Notes: generated by a model not told the origin, from the sequence alone. DNA of 64,000 nt from Flavobacteria bacterium MS024-3C (GCA_000173115.1 ABVW01000001.1:434001-498000); one strand, 5' to 3'. Positions 35,080 through 44,340 are shown, counted from the stretch's first letter. Numbers and translations are program-made.

Positions 35080-35140
35080 ATTGTAGGAGAAACAAAGGGT
35101 TTCTTTTACAAAGTGTATTTTTACAAAAATTTTTACCCCC

Positions 35141-36415
35141 ATGAATATTCTCATTCTAGGCGCCGGAGGGCGTGAACATACCATCGCATGGAAGCTTAAA
35201 CAAAGCAGTACGCCAACCCAGTTGTTTGTAGCTCCTGGAAATGCTGGAACGGCTTCTATAGCAACCAATTTAGCCATTGGCGTCACTGATTTTCCAGCCA
35301 TTAAGGAAGCCGTTTTGGCCCATGACATTCAAATGGTGGTAGTGGGGCCAGAAGACCCATTGGTATTAGGAGTACACGACTTTTTTTTAGCAGATTCAGC
35401 CCTGGAAAATATTCCAGTGATAGGCCCTCAGAAAGCCGCAGCAGCATTAGAAGGCAGTAAAGATTTTGCCAAGCAATTTCTCATGCGTCACGGCATTCCA
35501 ACAGCTGCTTACCAAGCTTTTACAGCTGAAAACTTGGCAGCGGGCTATGCTTTCTTAGACACACTCAAAGCGCCTTATGTATTAAAAGCAGACGGATTGG
35601 CGGCAGGAAAAGGCGTGCTTATACTAGAAGACTTGGCGACCGCTAAAAAAGAATTAAAAAGCATGCTATTAGACGCCAAGTTTGGCGCTGCGAGTACCAC
35701 AGTAGTGATAGAAGCGTTTTTAGAGGGCATTGAATTGTCTTGCTTTGTTTTAACAGACGGTAAAAACTACAAAGTACTTCCTACAGCCAAGGATTACAAA
35801 AGAATTGGCGCAGGAGATACCGGTTTAAATACCGGTGGCATGGGGGCTATTTCTCCAGTACCTTTTGCAAACGCCGCCTTTATGGATAAGATCCATAAAA
35901 GGGTTGTAGAACCTACTGTTAAGGGTCTTGAAAAGGATGGCCTGCCTTATAAAGGTTTTATTTTTATTGGTCTAATCAAAGTGGGAGAAGACCCATTTGT
36001 TATAGAATATAATGTGCGTTTGGGAGATCCAGAAACAGAGGTGGTCTTGCCTAGACTTAAAATTGATTTGGTTGCCGTATTTAATGCAGTAGCCAACCAA
36101 ACATTGGATCAAATCCAATTAGAGATTGATCCAAGAACAGCCACAACAGTGATGAGTGTTGCTGGCGGATACCCAGAGGCCTATGAAAAAGGCCATGAAA
36201 TCTCAGGCTTAGAAACACCAAGTGATTCCTTGGTTTTTCATGCAGGAACGACAATTCAAAACGGCAGCGTTGTAACCAATGGAGGAAGGGTCTTAGCCGT
36301 AACTAGTTTTGGAGACAATCACAAAGAAGCCCTTTCTAAGTCTTACCAGCGATTAAAAGGCATTTCATTTAAAGACATATATTATAGAGAAGACTTAGGT
36401 TTTGACCTAGACTAA
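35141..36415 (+). CDS. purD: Phosphoribosylamine-glycine ligase
   Basis: Second step of purine synthesis: joins glycine to phosphoribosylamine with ATP. The 424-residue ATP-grasp protein begins with ILILGAGGREHTIAWKL and has VLKADGLAAGKGVLI, the RIGAGDTGLNTGGMGAISP loop and FIEYNVRLGDPETEVVLPRL-like metal-binding block (VIEYNVRLGDPETEVV). It is 61 bases after the UXS gene; TATTTTTA there is one mismatch from a promoter element. A strong terminator follows. Confidence 0.98.
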   Translation: MNILILGAGGREHTIAWKLKQSSTPTQLFVAPGNAGTASIATNLAIGVTDFPAIKEAVLAHDIQMVVVGPEDPLVLGVHDFFLADSALENIPVIGPQKAAAALEGSKDFAKQFLMRHGIPTAAYQAFTAENLAAGYAFLDTLKAPYVLKADGLAAGKGVLILEDLATAKKELKSMLLDAKFGAASTTVVIEAFLEGIELSCFVLTDGKNYKVLPTAKDYKRIGAGDTGLNTGGMGAISPVPFANAAFMDKIHKRVVEPTVKGLEKDGLPYKGFIFIGLIKVGEDPFVIEYNVRLGDPETEVVLPRLKIDLVAVFNAVANQTLDQIQLEIDPRTATTVMSVAGGYPEAYEKGHEISGLETPSDSLVFHAGTTIQNGSVVTNGGRVLAVTSFGDNHKEALSKSYQRLKGISFKDIYYREDLGFDLD

Positions 36416-36484
36416 GTCTAATTTGGATTAAGCCCTAAACAATGAATCTGATTTTCAGGAAAGTTACATTTTCAGGAAAGCCAT

Positions 36485-36517
36485 AAAAAAAAGCCCGCTG
36501 TAAGCGGGCTTTTTTTA
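36485..36517 (+). terminator. Rho-independent terminator after purD
   Basis: AAGCCCGCT and AGCGGGCTT form a 9-bp stem with a 3-base loop, preceded by A8 and followed by T7. It can also end the converging small membrane protein gene. Confidence 0.92.
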
Positions 36518-36544
36518 TATAATTTTAGGACCAAGCCCTGAGGC

Positions 36545-36769
36545 TTATATATAAGAATGCGCAGAAACGTCTTTATTTTCTTCTCCTGAATCATTAAAGC
36601 TTTTTAGCTGAAGCATCCAATAGATCATAGCTGCAGCGCCAATGCTCATGAAGAACCAGTTTAAAGCGTTAGAAGCCCACCAGTTATCCATACTGCGTAA
36701 AGCGTCAAATGGCAAAAACAAATAATCTAAAAAAAGGCTTTCAATTGCTTTAAAAATAGAGACCATCAT
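36545..36769 (-). CDS. Small single-helix membrane protein (DUF6341-like)
   Basis: A 74-residue protein with the pattern LFLPFDALRSMDNWWASNALNWFFMSIGAAAMIYWMLQL: a short amphipathic N-terminus, one strong membrane helix (about 36-54) and a polar tail ending AHSYI. I recognise it as a small protein conserved beside purD/DUF6427 genes in Flavobacteria (DUF6341, I believe), function unknown. Some databases mislabel it as uracil phosphoribosyltransferase, which its size excludes. It has its own promoter element at 36870-36877. Confidence 0.75.
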   Translation of the reverse strand: MMVSIFKAIESLFLDYLFLPFDALRSMDNWWASNALNWFFMSIGAAAMIYWMLQLKSFNDSGEENKDVSAHSYI

Positions 36770-36869
36770 AATTTTTTATTTTATTGTGAGCCTTAAAAAC
36801 AAACCCATCATTTTTAATATTTAGCGTAACTTTATGCTTGAGAAGTGTATCACAGACCTTCTTGCGCCA

Positions 36870-36877
36870 CAAAAGTA
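36870..36877 (-). promoter_or_regulatory. -7 promoter element of the DUF6341-like gene
   Basis: TACTTTTG on the minus strand, exact TAnnTTTG match, about 100 bases upstream of the ATG, in the divergent gap to the DUF6427 gene. On the plus strand the best match for DUF6427 is TAACTTTA near 36825. Confidence 0.5.
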
Positions 36878-36889
36878 TAAAATCTTCTC

Positions 36890-37852
36890 ATGATAAGCCA
36901 CATTTTTAGTAAAACAAAGCCTGTAAATTTTTTATTGCTTTCTTTTTTATTGGCTGTTTATATTCTTTCGTTCGAGGGGTTTATAGGTATTGGACTTCAA
37001 GACAACCAGGGAATAGGGGCGTATTTCATGAAAAACCTAGGTTTTTTCTTAAAAGCCTTAGGGATTTTGGTTCCCGTACTCTTTTTAATTGACTTTATTC
37101 TTAAGAGAAACAAATTAGTACTCACCCATAGCTATACCTTATTCTTTTTTGTGGTTTTTTGTGGTTTTTTTTCCACTATTTTCATGAATACAGCGGTTTT
37201 ATTGGCCCATTTTTTTGTTCTCTTAGGCCTTAGGAGGCTGTTGAGCTTAAAGACCAAGCAACGCTCTAGAAAAAAAGTATTTGAAGCTTGTTTGTGGTTT
37301 TTAGTGGCCAGTTATTTTTACGATTGGACCTTGCTTTATTTCCTATTGTTGCCGACCGTTATATTTATATACGACAAAAATAATCCGAGGTATTGGTCAT
37401 TAATTTTATGGGCAATTTTGGTCTATGCCGCACTGCTTTGGGGCTTTGTCATTAGAAGCAATCCTGAATCCTTTTTCAAGACCCATTACCTTTTCAATTA
37501 TCAGCCCCAGGGGTTTTCTGCTAAAATAAGCCCATTAATTATGGTGTTTTACGGCAGTGGCGCTTTGGTGTTGTTGTGGAATTACAGTAGGAAAGCCAGC
37601 GCAAAAGTGGCTTCTTTGGGCCGTAAAAACAGCCTGGCCATACTGACTTTGACCGGTTTTTTAGGGGGGCTACTTTACCTTTTTTCTCCTTTTGACGATT
37701 ACAGCGCCTTGTTATTTGGTTTTTTCCCCATGGCCTTTTTGTGGAGTAATACCACGGAATTACTTCCTAAAATTTGGCAAAAAGAGTTGTTGTTATGGGG
37801 TTTTTTAAGCGCACCACTTTGGGGATTGATCGCTTATTTGGTTCAAAATTAA
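36890..37852 (+). CDS. DUF6427 polytopic membrane protein
   Basis: A 320-residue integral membrane protein with about eight to ten hydrophobic helices and no recognised catalytic motif. The opening MISHIFSKTKPVNFLLLSFL and the later SYFYDWTLLYFLLLPTVIFIYD fit the Flavobacteria family DUF6427; function unknown. A tandem GTGGTTTTTT repeat lies at about 37150-37170. The DUF4254 gene follows, with its promoter starting 6 bases after this stop. Confidence 0.78.
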   Translation: MISHIFSKTKPVNFLLLSFLLAVYILSFEGFIGIGLQDNQGIGAYFMKNLGFFLKALGILVPVLFLIDFILKRNKLVLTHSYTLFFFVVFCGFFSTIFMNTAVLLAHFFVLLGLRRLLSLKTKQRSRKKVFEACLWFLVASYFYDWTLLYFLLLPTVIFIYDKNNPRYWSLILWAILVYAALLWGFVIRSNPESFFKTHYLFNYQPQGFSAKISPLIMVFYGSGALVLLWNYSRKASAKVASLGRKNSLAILTLTGFLGGLLYLFSPFDDYSALLFGFFPMAFLWSNTTELLPKIWQKELLLWGFLSAPLWGLIAYLVQN

Positions 37853-37857
37853 ATGGG

Positions 37858-37865
37858 TACCTTTG
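37858..37865 (+). promoter_or_regulatory. Promoter of DUF4254-GT9 operon
   Basis: TACCTTTG is an exact -7 match, with a TTTG at 37837-37840 (17 bases upstream) as -33 element, so both promoter parts are present. The ATG is 17 bases downstream. Confidence 0.7.
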
Positions 37866-37882
37866 CCTAAAATCACAAGAAT

Positions 37883-38485
37883 ATGTTTGCTGCAACTGCC
37901 TGGAAAATATTTAACGAGAGCATAGAAAAATACCACCTTATAGATCGTGTAGATCAGGAATTCCACAACCCACACGACACCAAAGAAATTGCCCATTTGT
38001 TGTATAAAAAAAATTGGATAGACACTGTTCAATGGCATTTCGAAGACCTGATTAGAGATCCCGCTATAGACCCAGTAGGCGCCCTAGCGTTAAAGAGAAA
38101 GATTGACGCCAGCAACCAAGAACGCACCGATTTAGTAGAGTATATAGACAGTTATTTCTATGAGAAGTACAAGGATGTGGCTGCCACAGCCGCTGCTACC
38201 ATTAACACAGAAAGCCCTGCATGGGCGGTAGACAGACTTTCTATTTTGGCATTAAAAGTATATCATATGAGGGAAGAGGTACTTAGGGAAGACGCCAGTT
38301 CTGACCATATTGCGCAGTGCCAAGAGAAATTAGAAGTGCTGCTCACTCAAAAAGAAGACCTCTGCTTGGCCATAGACCAGTTACTCTTAGACTTTGAGCA
38401 GGGTGACAAGTATATGAAGGTATATAAGCAAATGAAAATGTACAACGACAATGAGCTTAACCCAGTTCTCAGAGCCAGCAAGTAG
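37883..38485 (+). CDS. DUF4254 family protein
   Basis: A 200-residue soluble helical protein of family DUF4254, function unknown. Family blocks seen are the N-terminal helix FNESIEKYHLIDRVDQE, LLYKKNWIDTVQWHFEDLIRDP and ALKRKIDASNQERTDLVE. In Bacteroidetes it is often next to a GT9 glycosyltransferase, as here: the GT9 gene overlaps its 3' end by 35 bases. This supports a link with lipopolysaccharide or other glycan assembly, by inference. Confidence 0.88.
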   Translation: MFAATAWKIFNESIEKYHLIDRVDQEFHNPHDTKEIAHLLYKKNWIDTVQWHFEDLIRDPAIDPVGALALKRKIDASNQERTDLVEYIDSYFYEKYKDVAATAAATINTESPAWAVDRLSILALKVYHMREEVLREDASSDHIAQCQEKLEVLLTQKEDLCLAIDQLLLDFEQGDKYMKVYKQMKMYNDNELNPVLRASK

Positions 38486-39548
38486 GCCATTAGTAGAACA
38501 GCATGTACTGGTCATACGCCTCTCTGCTATGGGCGACGTAGCCATTATGGCACCCGTCTTAAACGCGCTACTCAAACAACACCCCCAACTCTCGGTTACC
38601 TTACTCACTCTAGCGAAATGGGTACCCATATTTGCCTCCATTCCTCGATTAAAAACGGTCCCAGTAGAGACCAAAGGCATTCATAAAGGGATAATAGGCC
38701 TTTGGCGCCTCAGCCAATTTTTAAAAAAAGAAGGTTTTATAGCCATTGCAGATTTGCACGGCGTATTGCGTTCCCGTCTCTTGTGTTTTTTCTTGTCTTT
38801 AAGCGGACACAAATATGCCAGAATAGATAAAGGGAGGGCGGAGAAAAAAGCCTTAACCCGACTTGAGAATAAAATATTCAAGCCCCTTAAACACAGCAGT
38901 ATTCGCTATGGTGAGGTGTTTGCAAAATTAGGCTTCCCAATCACTCTAGACCCAAGCACTGTATTGTCCAAGCCACCAAAAAAACCAGAAACTACTGGGG
39001 CAGATCAATCCAATTTCACCACCATTGGCGTAGCCCCTTTTGCCGCTCATAAGGGCAAGCAGTATCCGCTAGACCTTATGATTCAGGCCTTAGAAATTTT
39101 TAGCCGTTTGGCGGGCAAAGACCAAAAAGAGATTCGTTTTGTGTTTTTTGGCGGTGGTCCTGTAGAAACCCCAAAAATCAAAGCCCTTTGCAAACAATTT
39201 CCCCATAGCAGTCATGGCTTGTCACTTTCTTTTGAGCAAGAGCTTCAAGTGATTGCGCACTTAGATTTTATGGTGGCTATGGATTCCGGGAATGCTCATT
39301 TAGCGGCCATGTATGCTGTGCCTACCCTCACGCTTTGGGGAAACACACACCCTTATGCTGGTTTTGCGCCTGTTTTTCAAACAGAAAAAAACCGCCTCTT
39401 ATCCGACCGGATCACCTACCCGGGACTCCCTACATCTGTCTTTGGAAAAGAAGTGCCTAAGGGATACGAAAAGGTTATGGAAAGTATAGCTCCCGCAGCC
39501 GTAGCAGAGAAAATGAGCGCGTTGTTAAGAGAAGCATTGGCCGATTAG
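38451..39548 (+). CDS. Glycosyltransferase family 9 (heptosyltransferase-like)
   Basis: A 365-residue GT-B enzyme resembling ADP-heptose:LPS heptosyltransferases. The N-terminal block HVLVIRLSAMGDVAIMAPVLNAL and the donor-binding region with FVFFGGGP, DFMVAMDSGNAHLAAMYAVPTLTLWG are diagnostic of GT9. It likely adds a sugar to the lipopolysaccharide core at the inner membrane face. Overlap with the DUF4254 gene by 35 bases suggests coupled translation. The exact sugar is unknown. Confidence 0.9.
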   Translation: MSLTQFSEPASRPLVEQHVLVIRLSAMGDVAIMAPVLNALLKQHPQLSVTLLTLAKWVPIFASIPRLKTVPVETKGIHKGIIGLWRLSQFLKKEGFIAIADLHGVLRSRLLCFFLSLSGHKYARIDKGRAEKKALTRLENKIFKPLKHSSIRYGEVFAKLGFPITLDPSTVLSKPPKKPETTGADQSNFTTIGVAPFAAHKGKQYPLDLMIQALEIFSRLAGKDQKEIRFVFFGGGPVETPKIKALCKQFPHSSHGLSLSFEQELQVIAHLDFMVAMDSGNAHLAAMYAVPTLTLWGNTHPYAGFAPVFQTEKNRLLSDRITYPGLPTSVFGKEVPKGYEKVMESIAPAAVAEKMSALLREALAD

Positions 39549-39575
39549 GCCAAAAAGTTTAGGCTTTCAGAAATT

Positions 39576-40631
39576 TTATGCCACAGCCCCCTGGCAACTG
39601 CTCCCAGCCCCAGCCGTACAGCCGTAACAATGCTGAGAAATCACTACTTCGCGCCCTTCCAATAAGGAAGTGTCGTAGTCTTTTATGTGTCGTGCTTTTG
39701 AAGCTACTTTAAGTCCCAACATTTGGTTAAAATCACAGTCGTAAAGGTAGCCGTCCCAACTCACAGAAAGGGTGTTGGTGCACATGACACCAGCGACAGC
39801 CACCGGATTATAAGCGTCTACCAAGGCATACATATAATCCTCGTAGTTTCCAGAGGCTACCAAATAGTCTAAAAAGCGTGAAATGGGCAGGTTTGTAATG
39901 GCAAATAAGGCATTGAATTGTATGCCAAAGTCCGTGTCTAAGGCTTTTTTAAAGTCTTTTTCTAAAGCTGCTTGGTCTCCTGGCAAATAGGCGCCAGAAG
40001 GGTTGTAAACCAAATCTAGTTTTAAGTCAGATCCTGGCATGCCGTACCCCACCTTATTGAGCATTTTTAAGGCTTCAATGGAGGCGTTAAACACCCCGTC
40101 TCCCCTTTGTTTGTCTGTTTTTCCCTTGGTATAATGGGGCATAGAAGAGACCACATGAATGCCGTATTTAGCAAAAAACTCAGGCAGGTCGTGGTATTTT
40201 TTATTCGCCCTAATAATGGTGAGGTTAGAACGGACAATAAAGTCTATTACGCCTGCGGCCGATGCCGCTTCTACAAACCACCTAAAATCAGGATTCATCT
40301 CAGGGGCGCCACCCGTTAGGTCTAAGGTATGGGCCCCTGTTTGGGCAATCACGTCCAAACATTGCTGCATGGTTTCCCGAGTCATGATTTCTTTTCGGTC
40401 CGGACCTGCGTCTACATGGCAGTGGGCACAGACTTGGTTGCACATATAGCCCAAATTTATCTGAAGGATCTCTAATTTTTTAGCTTTTAGCGGGAATTGT
40501 CCACTTTGCGCTATTTTGTCTTTAAATAAAGGCAGGTCCCCATCTTTAAAAGGCCCCGATTGAAGGAGGTCTAATTGTTTTTGGGTTTGCGCCAATTGGT
40601 GGCCTGCCGCTTTTAGAGATTTGGTTGCCAT
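39576..40631 (-). CDS. arsS: Arsenosugar-type radical SAM protein ArsS
   Basis: A radical SAM enzyme of the ArsS family, proposed to transfer the 5'-deoxyadenosyl group onto dimethylarsenite in arsenosugar synthesis. The 351-residue protein has the cluster motif CNQVCAHCHVDAGP (Cys64, 68, 71), LDLTGGAPEMNPDF after it, and a C-terminal DUF3641 part with MCTNTLSVSWDGYLYDCDFNQ and HCYGCTAGAGSSCQG, likely binding a second cluster. Upstream lie the associated CMD-family gene and a glutathione peroxidase gene. No arsM methyltransferase is in the window. Confidence 0.92.
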   Translation of the reverse strand: MATKSLKAAGHQLAQTQKQLDLLQSGPFKDGDLPLFKDKIAQSGQFPLKAKKLEILQINLGYMCNQVCAHCHVDAGPDRKEIMTRETMQQCLDVIAQTGAHTLDLTGGAPEMNPDFRWFVEAASAAGVIDFIVRSNLTIIRANKKYHDLPEFFAKYGIHVVSSMPHYTKGKTDKQRGDGVFNASIEALKMLNKVGYGMPGSDLKLDLVYNPSGAYLPGDQAALEKDFKKALDTDFGIQFNALFAITNLPISRFLDYLVASGNYEDYMYALVDAYNPVAVAGVMCTNTLSVSWDGYLYDCDFNQMLGLKVASKARHIKDYDTSLLEGREVVISQHCYGCTAGAGSSCQGAVA

Positions 40632-40660
40632 AGGGTTTTACAAAAGGCTGCGGGCCTTTA

Positions 40661-40996
40661 TTACATAGAGAGTTTGTTGTACTTATTCATCATTTGCACA
40701 CCGTGTACTAGGGTGGCGCCACTTTCAATTGCGGCTCCTGCGTGAACGGCTTCCATCATCTCTTCTTTGGTAATCCCTTTTTGAAGTCCATCTTTGGTGT
40801 AGGCGTCTATACAATAAGGACATTTAACCACATGAGCTACCGCTAGGGCTATGAGCGATTTTTCACGGGCAGAAAGGGCCCCTTCTTCAAAAACACTGTT
40901 GTAGTAATCAAAGAATTTCTCGCCCAATTCTGGCGCCCATTCTGAGATTTTACCAAATTTTCTAAGGTCTGCTGGGTCGTAATAATTGTTGTCCAT
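40661..40996 (-). CDS. Arsenosugar-associated peroxidase-like (CMD/AhpD) protein
   Basis: A 111-residue protein of the carboxymuconolactone decarboxylase/AhpD fold. It has the redox motif CPYC (Cys59, Cys62) within HVVKCPYCIDAYTKDGLQKG and the typical AREKSLIALAVA helix. The version that starts YYDPADLRKFGKI is the one found beside ArsS, where it is called arsenosugar biosynthesis-associated peroxidase-like. Placed 29 bases upstream of arsS in the same direction. Its precise role is unknown. Confidence 0.88.
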   Translation of the reverse strand: MDNNYYDPADLRKFGKISEWAPELGEKFFDYYNSVFEEGALSAREKSLIALAVAHVVKCPYCIDAYTKDGLQKGITKEEMMEAVHAGAAIESGATLVHGVQMMNKYNKLSM

Positions 40997-41016
40997 TGCT
41001 TTGAGATTTTATTGAC

Positions 41017-41556
41017 TTACAAATACTTGGTAATCTTGTCACTCATGGGTTTGGTGGTAGAATAAAAGTAGTCTATAAGGGCGCCGTTTTCGTCTACCAA
41101 ATATTTTTGGAAGTTCCATTTTACAGAAGAGCTCACTTTGCCATTAAGGGCTTTGTTGGTAAGCCATTTGTACAGCGGGTGTTGGCCTGGGCCTTTTACT
41201 TCTATTTTGTCTGTCATAGGGAAGGTAACCCCATAAGTGGCTGAGCAGAATTCCTTAATGTCTTCGTTGCTTCCTGGCTCTTGAGACATGAATTGGTTGC
41301 AAGGAAGGCCTATCACCACCAATTTATCTTTGTACAAGGCGCTCATTTTTTCTAAGTCTTCGTACTGTGGGGTGAACCCACATTTAGAGGCCACGTTTAC
41401 AAATAGGATTTTTTTGCCTTTGTAGGCAGAGAGGTCCATAGCGTTTCCGTCTATGTCCTGAAGGGCAATGTCGTATAAATTCATAGCAGTAGGGTTGTTT
41501 TGTGCAGAGAGCATTAGTGTTACTCCCATGCAAATAGTATAAAGTAATGTTTTCAT
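41017..41556 (-). CDS. Glutathione peroxidase-family thiol peroxidase, exported
   Basis: A 179-residue peroxidase that reduces hydroperoxides, likely with thioredoxin in bacteria. A signal peptide (residues 1-18, ending MLSAQ) suggests a periplasmic location. The active-site block NVASKCGFTPQY has Cys59 instead of selenocysteine, with GLPCNQF and VKWNFQKYLVD supplying the other conserved residues. It starts the three-gene run to arsS (20 bases to the CMD gene), so it may protect or support arsenical chemistry. Confidence 0.93.
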   Translation of the reverse strand: MKTLLYTICMGVTLMLSAQNNPTAMNLYDIALQDIDGNAMDLSAYKGKKILFVNVASKCGFTPQYEDLEKMSALYKDKLVVIGLPCNQFMSQEPGSNEDIKEFCSATYGVTFPMTDKIEVKGPGQHPLYKWLTNKALNGKVSSSVKWNFQKYLVDENGALIDYFYSTTKPMSDKITKYL

Positions 41557-41672
41557 TTTTTTTGTTTAAAGCTACTAAAAAGGGGCCAAATAGTCCCAGA
41601 ATGTTTTCTAAAAAAAAGGCCTGCATGTAGCAAGCCAATTAAATAAGGTGTATATGAATACAATAGGCGTGT

Positions 41673-42752
41673 TTAAACGTCGTCAAAATCTACGGCAATT
41701 TCTGTGCTGGTCACCATGGCTTGGCAGGAAAGTACTAGTCCGTCTGCTATCTCGCTGTCTGTGAGAATTTGATTCTTGATCATGGTGGCAGATCCCTTGG
41801 TCACTTTACAGATACAAGAGCTGCAAACCCCTCCCTGGCAAGAGTAGGGCGCGTCTATGTCTGCCTTGATTATAGCGTCTAGCAAGATGGTTTTGGCATC
41901 CATTTCTAGTGAGGCCGTCTCTCCGTCTACAGTCACTTCTACCGCTATTTTACCTACAGCCAAAGCGCCACCAGAAGCGGCTTCCCCTGAATCAGAGGTG
42001 CTTTCTGTAGCGACCGTAAACAGTTCATAGTGAATATGGTCTTTAGACAAGCCCGCTTTTTCTAAGGTTTCTGTAGCTGTTTTGATCATGCCTTCTGGAC
42101 CACAGAGGTAGGCACCATCAAATGGCGCTGTGTCTGTATTTTTGAGCACATAATTAATGGCAGCGGTGTCTATTCTTCCAAATAGCGCCTGGTCTTCTTT
42201 GGCTTGAGAGTACACCCATTGTACTTTAAACTGGGTAGGATAGGCGGTTTGTAGGGCTTCAATTTCATTAGAGAACATGACGTCCTGTGGAGATTTGTTT
42301 CCGTAAATTAGGGTGAAACTATGCTCAGGGCCACTGGCTAAGACACTTTTTGCAATAGAGAGTATGGGCGTAATTCCACTTCCTGCAGCCACGCCCAGAT
42401 GGTGGACTGCTGCCGTGGTAGGCTCGTACAAGAAACGCCCTTGAGGGGGCATCACTTCTAAGATATCGCCTTTTTGAATGTAGCGGTTCGCGTAAGGAGA
42501 AAAGGCACCGCCAGCCACTTCTTTAATTCCTACCGTCACTGAATTTTGTGGACCAGATACCACAGGGGCAGAAGAAATAGAGTAGGCCCTACGCACTTCT
42601 TTTCCGTGAATGGTGTGTTTTATAGTAATATATTGCCCCGCCTTAAAGGCAAAATTGCTTTGTAAATCAGCGGGAATTTCAAAGCTAATAGCCACCGATT
42701 GGGTGGTTAAATTATCTACTTGAGAAACGTTTAGGGGATAAAAATGGGTCAT
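41673..42752 (-). CDS. Ferredoxin-NAD(P)H reductase with 2Fe-2S domain (PaaE-like)
   Basis: A 359-residue electron-transfer flavoprotein. The FAD domain has RRAYSISSAP (54-63), followed by the NAD(P)H domain with GVAAGSGITPILSI and YLCGPEGMI. A C-terminal plant-type 2Fe-2S domain has Cys305, 310, 313 and 343 (C-x4-C-x2-C-x29-C). It resembles PaaE, reductase of phenylacetyl-CoA oxygenase, but no paa genes are nearby. It could serve another oxygenase such as the AlkB in this window. The start is the ATG 15 bases after the promoter element. Confidence 0.9.
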   Translation of the reverse strand: MTHFYPLNVSQVDNLTTQSVAISFEIPADLQSNFAFKAGQYITIKHTIHGKEVRRAYSISSAPVVSGPQNSVTVGIKEVAGGAFSPYANRYIQKGDILEVMPPQGRFLYEPTTAAVHHLGVAAGSGITPILSIAKSVLASGPEHSFTLIYGNKSPQDVMFSNEIEALQTAYPTQFKVQWVYSQAKEDQALFGRIDTAAINYVLKNTDTAPFDGAYLCGPEGMIKTATETLEKAGLSKDHIHYELFTVATESTSDSGEAASGGALAVGKIAVEVTVDGETASLEMDAKTILLDAIIKADIDAPYSCQGGVCSSCICKVTKGSATMIKNQILTDSEIADGLVLSCQAMVTSTEIAVDFDDV

Positions 42753-42767
42753 AACAAAAATTTCAAG

Positions 42768-42775
42768 CAAAATTA
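42768..42775 (-). promoter_or_regulatory. -7 promoter element of the PaaE-like reductase
   Basis: TAATTTTG on the minus strand, exact TAnnTTTG match, 15 bases before the ATG at 42752. It overlaps the alternative TTG start at 42770, which it therefore excludes. Confidence 0.6.
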
Positions 42776-42867
42776 CACATTATAAGGGGTTTAAAAAAGC
42801 AGTCGTTCATTTCTTGTAACAAAAGCGCTACATTGCCTACCAATAAAAAAAGTAATAATTTTAAAGC

Positions 42868-44340
42868 ATGATGTTACAATTTATTTCTTTAGAATGGAAG
42901 TCCTTTATTAGGGCAGCCTCCTTCCAGACCAATTTAGCCATGAAAATCCTGATGGGATTTGGTGCACTGTATTTTATGGCGGTCTTTTTAGGCCTTGGAG
43001 TGGGGGTGTTTTTTATTATTGAAGACATGGAATTGGGCGATCCTTTTGAAGTGGTCAATAGGTATATGATTTATTATTTGGCTTTTGACATGCTTTTTAG
43101 GTATTCCTTACAAAAAATGCCAGTGACTAACATTAAGCCCTTTTTGTATGTGCCACTCACCAAAAATCAGGTGGTGCGTTTTTCTTTGTTAAAGACTGTG
43201 GTGTCTTTTTTTAACTGGTCCCATGCTTTTTTCTTCTTGCCTTTTTCCATTGTGCTCATTAGCAAAGACTACCCCGCTATGGAGGTCCTGTTTTGGCACC
43301 TAGGCATGGCAGCACTTATTTATGCGAACAATTATATTAATGTACTGATCAATAATATGTCTGGGGTATTTTATGCCTTTGTAGCCACTTTTGTCGCATT
43401 GGGGGCCGCCCATTTCTTTGGCTGGTTTGACGTCACTTTATACACTGCCCCTTTCTTTGATTTGTTGGGAAGTAATCCATTGGCTTGTCTTATTCCGCTC
43501 GCTTTATTAGGTGTTTTGTCTAGGGCCGCTTTCGGGTATTTTAGAACAAATATGTACTTAGACGCCGGTCTAGCGACCAAGCAAGAAGAAGCGAGTACCC
43601 AAGAGTATGCCTTTTTAAATAGGTTTGGAAATTTAGGGACTTTTATAAAGAACGACATTCGCCTAATTCTTAGAAACAAGCGCTCTAAAATGGCCCTTTA
43701 TGGCGGGCTTTTCTTTTTATTTTATGGCCTGCTCTTTTTTACAGGCGCCATTGAAGTATATGATGGTCCAGTTTGGAAAATTTTTGCAGGGATATTTGTT
43801 TCAGGAGGCTTCTTATTCAATTTTGGCCAATTTGTGCCCAGCTGGGATTCCGCATATTATCCATTAATGATGAGTCAGAACATAAAATATCAAGACTACA
43901 TTAAAGCGAAATGGTATTTAATTGTAATAGCTACCGCTGCGAGTATGTTGCTCGCAATACCTTATTTATATTTTGGCTTGAACGCTTACCTGGCTGTATT
44001 GGTGGGCGGAATTTATAATATTGGTATTAATGGTTACTTGGTCCTTTGGGGTGGCGCTTATATTAAAACGCCTATAGATTTGGCTTCAGGAAAGAAAGCC
44101 TTTGGAGACAAACAGTCTTTCAATGCCAAGACCCTATTATTGACCGTTCCTAAAATTTTACTTCCCTTAGCCATTTACTGGGTAGTAGCACTATTTGCTT
44201 CTGAAACATTGGCTTTTGCTTCCGTAGCTTTCGCGGGGGTATTGGGGTATTTATTTAGAAATAAAGTTTTTAGTATTATAGAAAAAGTATACAAAGACGA
44301 GAAGTACAAAACCCTAGCCGCTTACAAGCAGACCCCTTAA
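42868..44340 (+). CDS. DUF5687 ABC-exporter permease
   Basis: A 490-residue membrane protein with about ten hydrophobic helices, matching the Bacteroidetes family DUF5687. Recognisable blocks are FISLEWKSFIRAASFQTN at the start, the KNQVVRFSLLKTVVSFFNW stretch and DIRLILRNKRSK in the middle. It has the look of an ABC-2-type permease and is followed by an ABC ATPase gene, its likely partner. The transported substrate is unknown. A second Met codon at 42871 could be the start. Confidence 0.82.
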   Translation: MMLQFISLEWKSFIRAASFQTNLAMKILMGFGALYFMAVFLGLGVGVFFIIEDMELGDPFEVVNRYMIYYLAFDMLFRYSLQKMPVTNIKPFLYVPLTKNQVVRFSLLKTVVSFFNWSHAFFFLPFSIVLISKDYPAMEVLFWHLGMAALIYANNYINVLINNMSGVFYAFVATFVALGAAHFFGWFDVTLYTAPFFDLLGSNPLACLIPLALLGVLSRAAFGYFRTNMYLDAGLATKQEEASTQEYAFLNRFGNLGTFIKNDIRLILRNKRSKMALYGGLFFLFYGLLFFTGAIEVYDGPVWKIFAGIFVSGGFLFNFGQFVPSWDSAYYPLMMSQNIKYQDYIKAKWYLIVIATAASMLLAIPYLYFGLNAYLAVLVGGIYNIGINGYLVLWGGAYIKTPIDLASGKKAFGDKQSFNAKTLLLTVPKILLPLAIYWVVALFASETLAFASVAFAGVLGYLFRNKVFSIIEKVYKDEKYKTLAAYKQTP

